A DNA stretch of 64,000 nt, from positions 10,229,001 through 10,293,000 of the forward strand of contig NC_086352.1 in assembly GCF_036324505.1 (NCBI RefSeq). The letters are read 5' to 3'. Positions 27,579-37,975 of the stretch are shown here, in pieces. The position numbers were made by a program, and so were the translations under genes. The stretch's first letter is position 1, and each line of letters starts with the position of its first letter. The notes beneath the pieces were generated by a model. That model did no database searches. It was not told the origin of the DNA and was given only the letters and a program-made list of their open reading frames with translations. This DNA is from Eleginops maclovinus. Taxonomy: Eukaryota > Chordata > Actinopteri > Perciformes > Eleginopidae.

Positions 27579-27582
27579 TTAA

Positions 27583-28052
27583 AGGGGCCCTATTAGGCCG
27601 ATTTTGGGTTCATATCTGTATTATTGTACATTCTTACATGCTTTAATGTTCAAAAAGCTCTTTATTTTTCTCATACTGCCTGTGCTGCACCTCTTTTCAA
27701 CCTCTGTCTGAAACCAGAGCCCAGTCTGCTCTGATTGGTTAGTTGTCTGGCGCTGTTGTGCTTGGTCAACCACTTGGAGATGTCCCGCTCCTTAGCCTAT
27801 CATATACAATGTGTTGGAGTGATAGCCAATATAAGCATAACAGTGTTATGTAGTGATGTCATTATGTTACAGAAGAAATCAAAGGAGTCCAATCAATGCA
27901 TTTCTGGCAGGGGGCGGGGGGGGGAGTTGTGGGAGAGAACCTCTGGTGTAAACTTTTGAATTTTAGTATTTGCAGACCATTGACATGCACAACAATCTAT
28001 AAAACACACTACAGTAAGGTATAACCCCCCCCAAAAAATTTTATGGGCCACT
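27583..28052. mobile_element. TTAA-flanked piggyBac-like MITE
   Basis: A 470-bp stretch with inverted ends AGGGGCCCTATTA and TTTATGGGCCACT, flanked on both sides by TTAA (27579-27582 and 28053-28056). TTAA duplication and short ends are the piggyBac pattern. Frames inside are short and not transposase-like. The ends have diverged at two or three positions, so it is not a very recent copy. Confidence 0.75.
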
Positions 28053-28056
28053 TTAA

Positions 28057-29379
28057 CAAATGAACCAAGATACTGCAGATCAAAAGCTAACATGTAAAAC
28101 ATACAAATAGGTATAGTTACTGTGACTTCATACATACATGACCTCCGTCTGACCGATGTCTGTATGATACCCTCGCTACAGCGCTCCCCTTGTGCTACAA
28201 ATTGGCGCGATGTCATATCTTTCTCAATCCCTCCGTCCCGCAGAGAACTGCAGTCTCTACTTCCCCTGAGGGAGAGTGAGTCAGTCGAAGGTTGAAGCCG
28301 CGAAGTGGTGGGGGTACAAGTGGTTCTTTGCCGAAGGCCTATCACCATTAATGGGCTATTTCCCTCTATGGGGTGGGGGCATAAAGTGACTATTCCTCAT
28401 AGCAACATCCACGTGTCATCAGAACGCCCTCCTCTGCGACCACACAGGCAGATTAGGCATCAGGACAAGAGGCACTCACTGGCACGACTTCTTTCCTTTC
28501 TCCTCGCCGCTGTTTATCACCTCTCCTCTTCCCAGTTCCCTTCCCAGAACCAATCCCATTCCCATGCTGTGTTCCACTTCCAGCAACCATTCATAGCCTG
28601 AACTCTGGTTGCACTCTCCTCTAATCCACCACCATTCTTATCTCAGCACAGGAACAATAGCCGCAGCTCAGAACCACAGCCTGCAGAAAAACAGCTCCTC
28701 TCCCACAAGGCACTGGGACCAGCGTCAGCCGAGCAGCCTGTCACTGCTTCACATTAAGTCTTCGATGCGGCGTGTCGAGAAAAGATTCCAGCTTCTGTGT
28801 GTTTGACTGTCGTCCAAATTGCGTTTCTATTCCTGCAGTGCAATTGACGGCAGCGGTGAATGACTAATCGCATCTGTACTTATGTCGCCTTGTCATCATG
28901 TTGATGTACTGCTCGTGTCTTTGTTGTTCTCGGCAGAGTTGCACAAGTTAGCTGCGAGGCAGGACTTTTTATTTGGTGATTCATGTAGGTAGACGGGCAC
29001 CTTTCCAAGCAGCTGTCCTCATTCATCTCCTATTAATGAGCTTTCACCTCAATCCTAACGAGCTGTGATTGCGATTGTGCCCGGCATAGGATCGATGCCA
29101 CCGTCCATGCAGTGGCGCAGCAGTGGACAGCCATTAGCATAGGTGAAGCATTGCCAGTGTTACACAGCCAGGCAGCATCACATCACAGGGGGCCTCGCAA
29201 GGGCGTCACTTCATCCAACGTTAAACGGCAAATCCAGTTGATCACTCATTACGGGATGTCTGACTTTGTTAATGAGCAATCCTTTCAATGATAACAGGAA
29301 ATTTAATTATATCCCAGCTTCTTGCTCTAGGGAAGGGTGGTCCCCTGGTCGACATCAGTCAAATACGGCTACATCTATG
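28057..29379. other. Non-coding DNA, possible conserved block at 29020-29260
   Basis: 28140-28800 is moderately GC-rich with short frames on both strands that resemble nothing known. 29020-29260 is repeat-free and compositionally balanced (CTATTAATGAGCTTTCACC), resembling conserved enhancer DNA by style only. Confidence 0.4.
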
Positions 29380-29720
29380 TGATGGATTGCCCTGAAATTT
29401 GGTACAGGATATCCAAGTTCCCCTGAGAATTAATGGAAAGGATCTTTGTGATCCCCTGACAGCAGGTCAAATCGTTCTCTTATCCTGTGAAACATCTCAA
29501 TGCTTGTTTATGTTTAATCTATTTTCTGGACATTTAGGAGACTTTCATGCTCCCCAGAGTGCGAATTGTAAAAACATTTTTCTCCTGACCTTTCAACTTT
29601 GTGCCATGATCACATGCTTAGGTCTATCCACAATTACCTGCACAGCTAGTGGCTCTTCTCATTTGCTATTTAGTTAATGTAAGATGGCTAACATGCTCAA
29701 CTACGATAGCAAACATGTTA
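29380..29720 (+). repeat. Retroposon-like repeat fragment, copy 1
   Basis: GATGGATTGCCCTGAAATTT, TTTGGTACAG, GTGATCCCCTGACAGCAGG and GCTAACATGCT belong to a repeat unit frequent in teleosts, probably a retroposon 3' tail. A second, more diverged copy occurs at about 61690-61975. The open frame 29399-29677 inside it is not a gene. Confidence 0.6.
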
Positions 29721-31034
29721 TCATTTTAATCAAAGCATTCATCCCCAAAGAACACATCCTAGAAAAGTGTTTATGCTTCATCTTGCATCTTCAGAACTGA
29801 AGGAGAACAACGTTATCATTTATTGTTGTACCTTTGTAAATGTTCAATAAACAAAATTAAATTTAAAAAAATCTTAAAGTCTTAAGGGGGGTTGATGTGA
29901 ACTTAAGTGTAGCTTGGCTTTACTCTACTAAAGGAAAGAGGCACAGTTATTACACCAAGAAACAATAAAGCTGCATCGGGGTGTTGCAACATTGAAAAGC
30001 TTGTGAAAGCATCCCTGTAATATAATAAAGTTTACTACGGATGGAAGCAGTGGACTGCTAGTACGACACCTCGTAAGTAACAGTTATCTTCATCAGAAGT
30101 GAGTTTCGCCTGATGTGTGTTCATTATCTGCTGGATACGGAGAGCCCTTCACCGCTGTGCATATGTATTATTCTTGCCACTCTCCTTGTGTGTCTGTTTC
30201 TCCCACTTTCTCTTCCCTTCACTCCCCTCCACTTCCTGTCACAGTCTCTTTGTTTATTTCTCCCTCTGTGACAAACTTGCATCACCTGCCTGTCTGTAAT
30301 TTTCCATCTTTCCCCTCCCTTTTTCCATTCGCTCGCTCTCGCTCTTTGTCTCCCTGCAGTCTCCCTCCGACACTCCATTCTCTTCCTCTCTCTCTGTGTC
30401 TCTGCTACTTTCTCTGGCTTACTTCCGTCATATCCCGCCTCCTTCTTTGTATTTGCGTTACTCCTGCTCCAGTAAGAGAATGAATCCATATACATGTCAG
30501 CATATCGAGCAAGACACCCTTCAGCTTCTATTCCCTCAGGACATCTGTAGGAATAGCAGATTTACTCTAACACGAGTGCACAAAACCATGCATTTCCTTA
30601 GATTTTACTGGCTTTTAATTCTCTTTAATGTTAGTTTCTATGTCCTGTGTATTAGCAAATGGTTACGTTTTTGTTTGAAATTTAGACCCAGCTATGCCTA
30701 AAAGCGCCTTTCACTATCTGTCATGTGTCTGTCAAAAACTAAGGCTTCCAGCTGAATCAGAAAAGCATTTGATTAGAAAGCACAAACCAACAATAGTTCC
30801 CCAAGACCAAAATATTCTCCTCTCTGGCCGAGCATGAATGGACAATCTGAGCTTTGGTTTCCAGGCTTCCCGAAAGTATTCGTATACATGTGACAGACAG
30901 GCAGAGGCCTCGGACTGTACCCGGTACCCGGCGAAGGCTTGGCACAGTGTGAGCCAGGAGGAAGAGGGAGACGGAGAGAACAAACAATGTGACTGCTTTT
31001 GTTCTGTCTGTAGGAGGCTGATGGAGAAGCAGCA

Positions 31035-31071
<37 letters not shown>

Positions 31072-32342
31072 TTGCAGATGGACAAACCTGTCACAGATTC
31101 ACGATTCAGAAAGCATGTCTGTAAAAATCATTGATGTCAGACTCCTTACAAATTGTCTCTAAATATCAAATAAGGATTTTGTAAGTTATGCAGGCGTATG
31201 TCAAACACACACATGCTAATTTATTCCTTTTGTCTTTGCTGCTTTTGTTCCTTCAAAACACATGAGACATGAAAGTGAAAAATTGGGGCGAGATTTGTGC
31301 TCAAAGCTGACAGGCTTGTTTTGTCTTTGCTTATTGTTACTATTCTCCCGGCAGTATTCGGGGGATAGTGTGCGGAGAAAGCCTCCTCTCAGCTCCAGCC
31401 ACTAAGCAGAAAGCCACTCAACGGCAGGCCACCACGGGTCAAGGAGCAAACACCTTCACTTGTCAACCGGCTCTCAGACTGACACACTATACCTGTGGGT
31501 GCCCCCCCCCCCACCTCCAATACAGCTCAAATCACTGACTGAGTTTGACCCTGTTCACTGTTCACAGACCTGGGCAATCACACAGGAGGAATCAAAGCTA
31601 GAAAAAAGTCTCTCGCACATATGAGCCTGCAATTCAGAAAAAAGTCATTTATCTTCAGTCTTTAGTTTATATTGACATTGATTAGTATATAGCTGCACTT
31701 TATCATACTCTTTTTTTCTTATCTTCAGATGGAGATCCAACGTGTTGAAAGCCGAGCTCTCTGAGGTGACAATAGCTACACTGGTTTAGATTTTATTCAA
31801 CACTGACTGAGCTCGGAGGAGGAACAGGCAGAGCAAATCCTTGGAAGCCTGTGTATTTTCTGGTTATTGTTTTCCCGGGGTGTAAAGTCAATCGCATTTA
31901 ATCCTTCAGTAGTGCACAAAAGATCCCCTCAATCACATCCAGATATTCCCTGTGTCTCTGCAAGCGCTTGCAGCTGCAAAATTCTCTCTGGCTCAGGAGG
32001 AGTGGGTGGCATTCAACCACAGAGGCAGATAAATGTGTTTTCCCTTTTACATATTTTGATCCCGGCAATAAAAGCACACTGATGCAGTTGTTTGCTACTT
32101 ACTTTCAAATGCAATCACTTGAATACGAGTGGTCTGGACCATGAGGGCAAAAGGCCGGGTCATTCCTTTATGTGCAGTAGGATGCGGCTGCCTTGTTGGT
32201 TGCTGTTAATGTTTGTGATTTAATCCACAGCTTTCTTTCTACCCAAGCTCTGCCATGATAATATGCCCAGAAGGCTCCTATTGTAGTAAGTGGAGCAGGA
32301 ACCCGACTGGATTCAATGCATGGAACATGTTGTTTTCCCTCC
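29721..32342. other. Non-coding DNA with pyrimidine-rich tract
   Basis: 30170-30420 is strongly CT-rich on the + strand (repeated CTCTCTC and TTCCC), which produces long artefactual frames on both strands. The rest holds one CA microsatellite and a C-run at 31502-31512. Confidence 0.5.
31036..31068. repeat. (CA) microsatellite
   Basis: 33-bp perfect run; open frames across it are not genes. Confidence 0.97.
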
Positions 32343-32931
32343 TATAGAGTGGTGCGGAGCGAGTCCTAAAACCAGTCAGTGGGATTTCACCGTAGGATTT
32401 TGGAAAATAGCTCGAAATAAGGTCTTGACACAAATTTAAGACACGGGTCATGTTTTGTTCTACGTCATTAAATAGTGACCCCACTGGTGATTTTTGAACA
32501 GTTTACGTGTCTGAAAAACGATAGTTGTTAACAAGCGGCTGAATAGGACTACAGAAGTTGTCGAGGACGTCGTTCGTCATTACGCCGAACACTTAAACAC
32601 TCCCACTAAGTTTGTTAGCTCATCTTTGTGAAACCATATCAGACTGGTAATTGAAACAGCCGTGACTTCTAGTTAAGTTCAGTGTGGCTAAAAGGAAAAG
32701 CTTTGTTAAAATATGCAAGCGCGCGAAAGTCAGTTGAAGTTGACGTGACGTTGAAGTTGTGCGCCCCTGCTGGACTCGGCTGTAGTTCGTTTATAGCATC
32801 ATGTTAGCATTTTGCTTCTGGCGATTAGATTTATGATTTGAAAATGATAAAAGTAGGGTAGACGTGTGGAGATTATCCGATTAACAAAACGTGCATCTAT
32901 CAAACAGGTTCATTCCCTGCACCACTCTATA
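32343..32931. mobile_element. MITE with TATAGAGTGGTGC inverted ends
   Basis: The left end TATAGAGTGGTGCGG and right end CCTGCACCACTCTATA are inverted repeats (13 bp perfect, then one mismatch). TATA on both edges may be a duplicated target or part of the terminus, so superfamily is undecided (TA-type Tc1/mariner is possible). The 589-bp interior is CpG-containing and non-coding, unlike the surrounding AT-rich DNA. Confidence 0.75.
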
Positions 32932-35900
32932 GGATTCATCTCTGTAGTTCATGAACCAGAAAGGAAGATGATAACAAAGACTGGAACTGTCACTTTCCCA
33001 GCTACCCCTCACTGCTTCTGATGAGTGGGAAATGATATTCAACCCTCTGCTGCTTTACAGTAGAGTTTTTATGAGTATCTTTTCTCATTAGAGAGAAACG
33101 GTTTATAACTGCAGATGTTTGCTTTTACAGCACTATGCTCTGCTATCCCCCCACAAACACGTCTTTTTTAGTGGCCCTAAACAGATGGTTGTGGTCAGTG
33201 CTGCTGCTGCAACATGTCTGTCTAAGCCCGGTGGAGTGTGGCACACTTTCTGGATGCTTAATTGTTTCTTGAAATAGACTTTGGAACAGCAACAGCTTTC
33301 TGGCTGCATAAATGGTCTTGAAATATCTCCTTTTCTTCACCTTATAAAATTCAATTAAATACTTCCAGCTTTTTGGGGTATGAATGAAGAGGAAGTGCAG
33401 CATCTGGACAGGAACTCTGACATCCAGGGAGGGGGAAGGGACGAGGTTCATCAAGGCAGGGTGTGGTGTCTGCCCTCTGACCCTGAGCAGAGGCTAGAGG
33501 TCAAAAACAGAAGATAGGCTGCAGCTGTGTTGCAACATGCAACCTCACTGCCATGCCAATCACTGTAATTCACCTAGACAGATGTATCCCCGCCCAGCGT
33601 ACCAAGCATGCCTTAACAGGAGCTGACAGAGAGAAGGAACAGGAGGAAGGAAACAAGGAAGGAAGGGAGGATGAAAGAAATGTAAAAAGACAGTGCAAAG
33701 GGGGTCAACAAGGCTCCTATCTGCACACGCATGCCTCGTCCCTAGGAGCTAGCATGGAGTCTCAACCCACCACAGCAGTATATCGAAGGCAACGTGCCTC
33801 CAATTAAAGGGATCTTCCCGAAAGGTTTACTCAACCATCTCCACCAGTATCGCCCTCCTCCCATCCCACTCTCATTTCACATCTTCTGGCAGCATTCCTT
33901 CGCTTCATTCAGCCTCTTCCAGAGTTATTTGTTCTTCTGCGGGGGAGGTAGGACCTAATCATGCCAGAATCTCGTAATACCAAGTCTTTTAACTGCTAGA
34001 TCAAAGAGCTTGAGTTTGCCTAATGCGGGATTACGCCGAGATACGGGACCTGGCAACCCCTCTCCACCCCTCTCTCCACTTGCTCCACCACCAGCGGGTA
34101 GCTCCATTAGGCTCAACGCATTGCTCATTTTTCCGCAAGAGCTCCCTCGGGCTAAGAGGCAATTATGCAGTACTATGGCATAATATTTCACTCGCTTCAC
34201 ATTGCATTACTCTGTGGAGGTGCTGGCCACTAACAGCTTCATGTGGCCCAGGAGGATGGGTGCAAACTGCTAACAACTTTGTATGAGTAAGGGGAGGGTG
34301 GAGAGGGGAGGAGGAGGAAGAGGAGAGTTTTCAAGGGCACAGAGCTTTATCAGGGAGGTTTATTTGTAGTTCTTTGTTTGAGAATAACGAGGTTAGCAAG
34401 CATCCTATAGCTCAGGTGAACACGAATACAAATCATCAATATATTCTCATATTACAAATCAGTGAGTCCATGATTCTGAACAAAATGGGTACCACTTTAC
34501 AATAAGACTATCTTTGTAAAGGGTTTACAAAAGGGTTTTTAATTAAGTCCACAAACTAGAAATGTGGAAATGTTCCAGGAAGTTTTTACAAGTGCATGTG
34601 CTGAGGAGCCTTTCAGCTCTTTGTGAGGATTACTCAGGGTGAAATTGAGTTAACTTGTACCCTCATTTCCTTTTGTCTAATAGACTATGGTTGACAAAGT
34701 CCTCATCGCATTGAGATACAAGTAGCTTTTTTTCGGCACTGTGAGTCCTCTCCTGCAGTGCATCTTAGTTTGAGTGGCACATGCTGCTGAGTATCTGCTT
34801 CAGACAGGCTGTTGAGTGATATATTTACACTGTACTGGAAATCTCTAACCTCCATCTTTGGTTTGTCAAGGTTTGAGGAAAATTGTCCATCTTGAAGGCC
34901 TTGTATGCCTATGTTCAAACCGCAAAATATATACTCATTCAGTATTTATATGCCTTCTGCCTACTAGATTAATATTTATAAGTATTTTATTTCAGCAGAT
35001 TGTTGATACAGCAAGAATAATGGTACTCAGTTTTCACTTTCATAATGTATCGTACTTCCCAAGCTAGATTATTAAGAGGAACTCTGGGATTTGGGACACG
35101 ATGTGACGTTATCACAAAAAAGTTAGTTAGAGAATTAATATTCAGCAGTTACAGACAGTCAATGTTTAAGACGATGTTCATACTTTTTGAAGATCATTTA
35201 TGGTTAACAAAAAGCACCAGTTTTGTTTGGGCTGTCTCTTTATCTCTGTTCTGACACAGAAGGCATGTGCTGCCCGGGGCCAGGCTGTACAAAACTGTTT
35301 TTACTGTACTTGGGGGGGGGGGGTTACATTATGTGCTTTTGCAGGTGCTCAGCCCCGCAGGCCCCCCTCTCTTCCCCCCTTTATTTCAACACTCACTTCT
35401 GCCTTTCGATTCTGTCATCAGTTCAGCAGCAGCTAACTGTCACCATCATTCACTTCATGTAAGAGGCCCCTTTTTTACCACTCCAACATCCCACCGACAC
35501 GTAGAATAGATATATCTTGCCGTTGCTGGTTGGGGATTTGAGAAATAAGATGAGGATGAGAGATGCCCAACATGCATTTATATTACTGAGAGGCCTTTGG
35601 ACCGTACTATAGCCATCCTATGTCACTTTGCTACTTATTTATTCCAGCTATAGTTTGATTGTGATGCATCCAGTAACCTTAAAATAAATCATCTTGGGGT
35701 TTACTGTCTGTTTACTCATGAAGTTCAGCACTTTTTTTACAACTTTTGTGGACACTTCATTTCCTCATCAGGAGAAATGACTGACAAAAAATAGCAATTT
35801 AATAGTTAATAAACCGTGTGTCTCATTTTGACCTTCTGCAGTTTGTTGCGCAATGCCCAGGAATTATTCATTTCCAGCCATAACAAGGGACATGTTTGTT

Positions 35901-36309
35901 TGGCGTACAGCTGCTTTCTCATTTAAAGATATAGCTAAGTAAATACACTCTTTAGCCTGATGCACAATGCTGTTAGTGCACTTAAGCCTGCGAACTGTCA
36001 CTGGCTGTGAATTTAGTTACCGAACAGCAAGCGTGCGAGTAGCTGGATCTCTGGGCATTAGGGCTCCTTTGTCTCCCCGTCGCATCAGTTCAAATATCAC
36101 CAAACATTCATCTTCTGCTACAGCCTACACGAAATGTGCAAGTCAGACTTTGCAAAATGTGTTGCTTTAGTGTTCTGTAAGTGCATCTAGAGTCATAAAT
36201 CCTCATTTCTCACATGCTGACGGTGTTCTGCCCCTTGGATTCATTTCATCTATAAAGTTTTATGACAGAAACCCAGCATTGACGACCGGTCTTTCTCCTT
36301 TGTTTGTAG
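32932..36309. other. Non-coding DNA upstream of the first visible SHF exon
   Basis: Includes a repeat fragment at 34485, a G-run at 35311-35322 and the pyrimidine-containing acceptor region (about 36280-36309) of the 36310 exon. No additional SHF exon was recognised. Confidence 0.5.
34485..34560. repeat. Interspersed repeat fragment (ACCACTTTACAATAAGAC)
   Basis: GGTACCACTTTACAATAAGA is the start of a familiar fish DNA-element end; the following TTTACAAAAGGGTTT fits loosely. Only about 75 bases can be recognised and no partner end was seen. Confidence 0.45.
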
Positions 36310-36525
36310 AAATACGATCTGGGGGGCGAGGGCCTAAGGAAGGATCGGGGCGGCAGCTGCCCCTGTACGACACGCCGTATGAGCCGGCGGAGAACGGGGG
36401 GGACTCTGACCCAGACTTATGCTGCCCCAGAGAGAGCCGGCTGCCCCAGGATGACGAGCGACCCCCCGAGGAGTATGACCAGCCGTGGGAGTGGAAGAAG
36501 GAGAGGATTTCCAAAGCTTTTGCAG
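36310..36525 (+). CDS. shf: SHF coding exon with YDTP and YDQP docking motifs (first SHF exon in window)
   Basis: This exon encodes the central docking region of the SH2 adaptor SHF. It opens after a TTTGTAG acceptor with two bases that finish a split codon (an upstream exon must supply the first) and ends with one base of the next codon before a GTATGA donor, so it is a 216-bp phase 1-1 exon. Visible motifs are LPLYDTPYEP (tyrosines at 36366 and 36378), ESRLPQDDERPPEEYDQPWEW (tyrosine at 36474) and KKERISKAFA, which closely match human SHF as I remember it and fit it better than SHB. In this family YxxP tyrosines are phosphorylated by receptor-linked kinases and recruit other SH2 proteins. 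The open frame runs past the donor into the intron for about 110 bases, but that extension has no family similarity and carries the start of a MITE. Assignment to SHF is strong; the start codon and N-terminus are outside this exon. Confidence 0.93.
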
Positions 36526-36627
36526 GTATGAAAACAACCACTAACGTAATATATGAGACAAGAAACAGAATCATCAAATTACTTTATTTATACAGCGGGA
36601 AATTGGGTTTAAGGAGAATTATGTTAA

Positions 36628-37094
36628 CCCTGTAGAGCCCAAATATAGAAAAATATAAGCAATGACCTTTCAGATGTTGTTGTAGGAAGCCTCTGGTGCA
36701 GAAGTGAAAGAGTTTTCACTTTTCTGTGAGTTTTTAGGGAAGTGTTGTAATATTGCAATGAAAAATAAAATAAGTAAAAATAAAATTTGATGTGTATTCC
36801 AGAATAACTAAATATGTACATGTTCTAAACATTGTAATATCATAAAAACAAATATTTGAGGCAACAAAGAATCCAATAAAACAAAGAGATGTTGCTCGGT
36901 TTTGAGATTTGGAAGTTGTGCGACTTTATGGCCAGACGGCGGGGCCTATAAACACATTTACTACCAAATAGCATTGTGAAGCTGAACAAAAGGACCTTTT
37001 GACTATGTAAATGTAGTCTTTAAAAAACAAACATTTACTGACTTTTTTAAAGATAACTTAAAGGGATAAATGTACAACTGGGGGCCTTACAGGG
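36628..37094. mobile_element. TTAA-flanked piggyBac-like MITE just after an SHF exon
   Basis: Inverted ends CCCTGTAGAGCCC and GGGGGCCTTACAGGG lie between two TTAA tetramers (36624-36627 and 37095-37098). The CCCT start next to TTAA is characteristic of piggyBac ends. The 467-bp AT-rich body has no coding frame of note. It begins only about 100 bases downstream of the donor site of the 36310-36525 SHF exon. Confidence 0.85.
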
Positions 37095-37876
37095 TTAATC
37101 AAAATGACTTGATAGAAAAACACACAACCGTCATGCTGTAACACATAATCATAACAGGAGCAATTTGTTCTTGAAACATAGAGATAACAAGCTTTTTAAA
37201 TCCCAATTAAAACACATACATAGTATAAAAGGTTGCAAACCCCTTCAGCTTTTCCTGTTACATACAATTAGTACTGTTGTCAAAAGCTCAGACAGTGAAA
37301 ATGACCGTGTAAACTGATTCCTGTTAGCGATGACTGCATTTTGGTTGCCTTTTTCCAATTTCAAGCTTTTAACACGGTTTACTTTCTGCTTTACTAACCC
37401 AGGTGTCTGCTTTCCCTGCTCTAACAAATTGAATTTTGGCTTCTGTCAGGTTGTGAGGGCTCTGCTGCTGCTTTACACTCCCCTGTTAACGCTTCCTTTT
37501 CTCTGCCTCTGTCAAAGCACCAGCTAAGTCCTCTTGCAGGTGTCCAGTCTTCTGTTTGCTGTTTTTGATCCAATGGCTGTCTGTTTAAGCTAAGATTATA
37601 CTGCTCGGGGGTGGGGGGGGGCATGGTGCAGGTGCATGTAGGTGCAGGTAGTCGCTGTGGTTTGAGAGCTTCAGCATGGCTAACACAGCCATAACATCAA
37701 ACAGGGCTGTTCCTGGAAAGAATACGGCTTTGGAATATAAATAGTTGCACCCCAAATTCTGAAAAAAAGGTCAAAGCAAAGCCTTTTAACTGATATAACA
37801 AAAGAACATCAGCAACCCATGACTCGATTATTCATCGCCCCTTCTCTCTTATATTTTTCTTTTTATCCTCGAACAG

Positions 37877-37975
37877 CTCTGCTTTGTTATGACTGCATTA
37901 GCTACGAGGGTTCTGTAAGTGGCACTGGATCAGGTCCCCACGGAGGAAAGGACTGCACCTCTAAATCCCTCACAG
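37877..37975 (+). CDS. Candidate in-frame 99-bp SHF cassette exon (unproven)
   Basis: Within the 36526-46352 intron, a pyrimidine-rich tract ending CCTCGAACAG is followed by 99 open bases and a CACAG|GTACC donor. If used, the G left by the 36310-36525 exon plus the first two bases gives alanine, the segment reads LLCYDCISYEGSVSGTG then SGPHGGKDCTSKSLT, and the last base rejoins the 46353 exon to restore valine. Phase is therefore 1-1 on both sides with no stop, so 33 residues would be inserted between KAFA and VEIK. It has two tyrosines, four cysteines and a glycine-rich middle. A second, stronger-looking donor (GTAAGT at 37915) inside it would give a 38-bp exon that shifts the frame. I know of no such exon in SHF; an unspliced chance frame remains quite possible. 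Confidence 0.3.

Noticed and set aside
30115..30495. Overlapping 122- and 123-codon frames on opposite strands
   Set aside because: Both arise from a CT-rich low-complexity tract and have biased Ser/Pro/Leu or Arg/Glu/Lys composition.
36526..36635. Extension of the SHF exon frame past its donor
   Set aside because: Family similarity stops at KAFA, and splicing at 36525 gives exact phase with the next exon.
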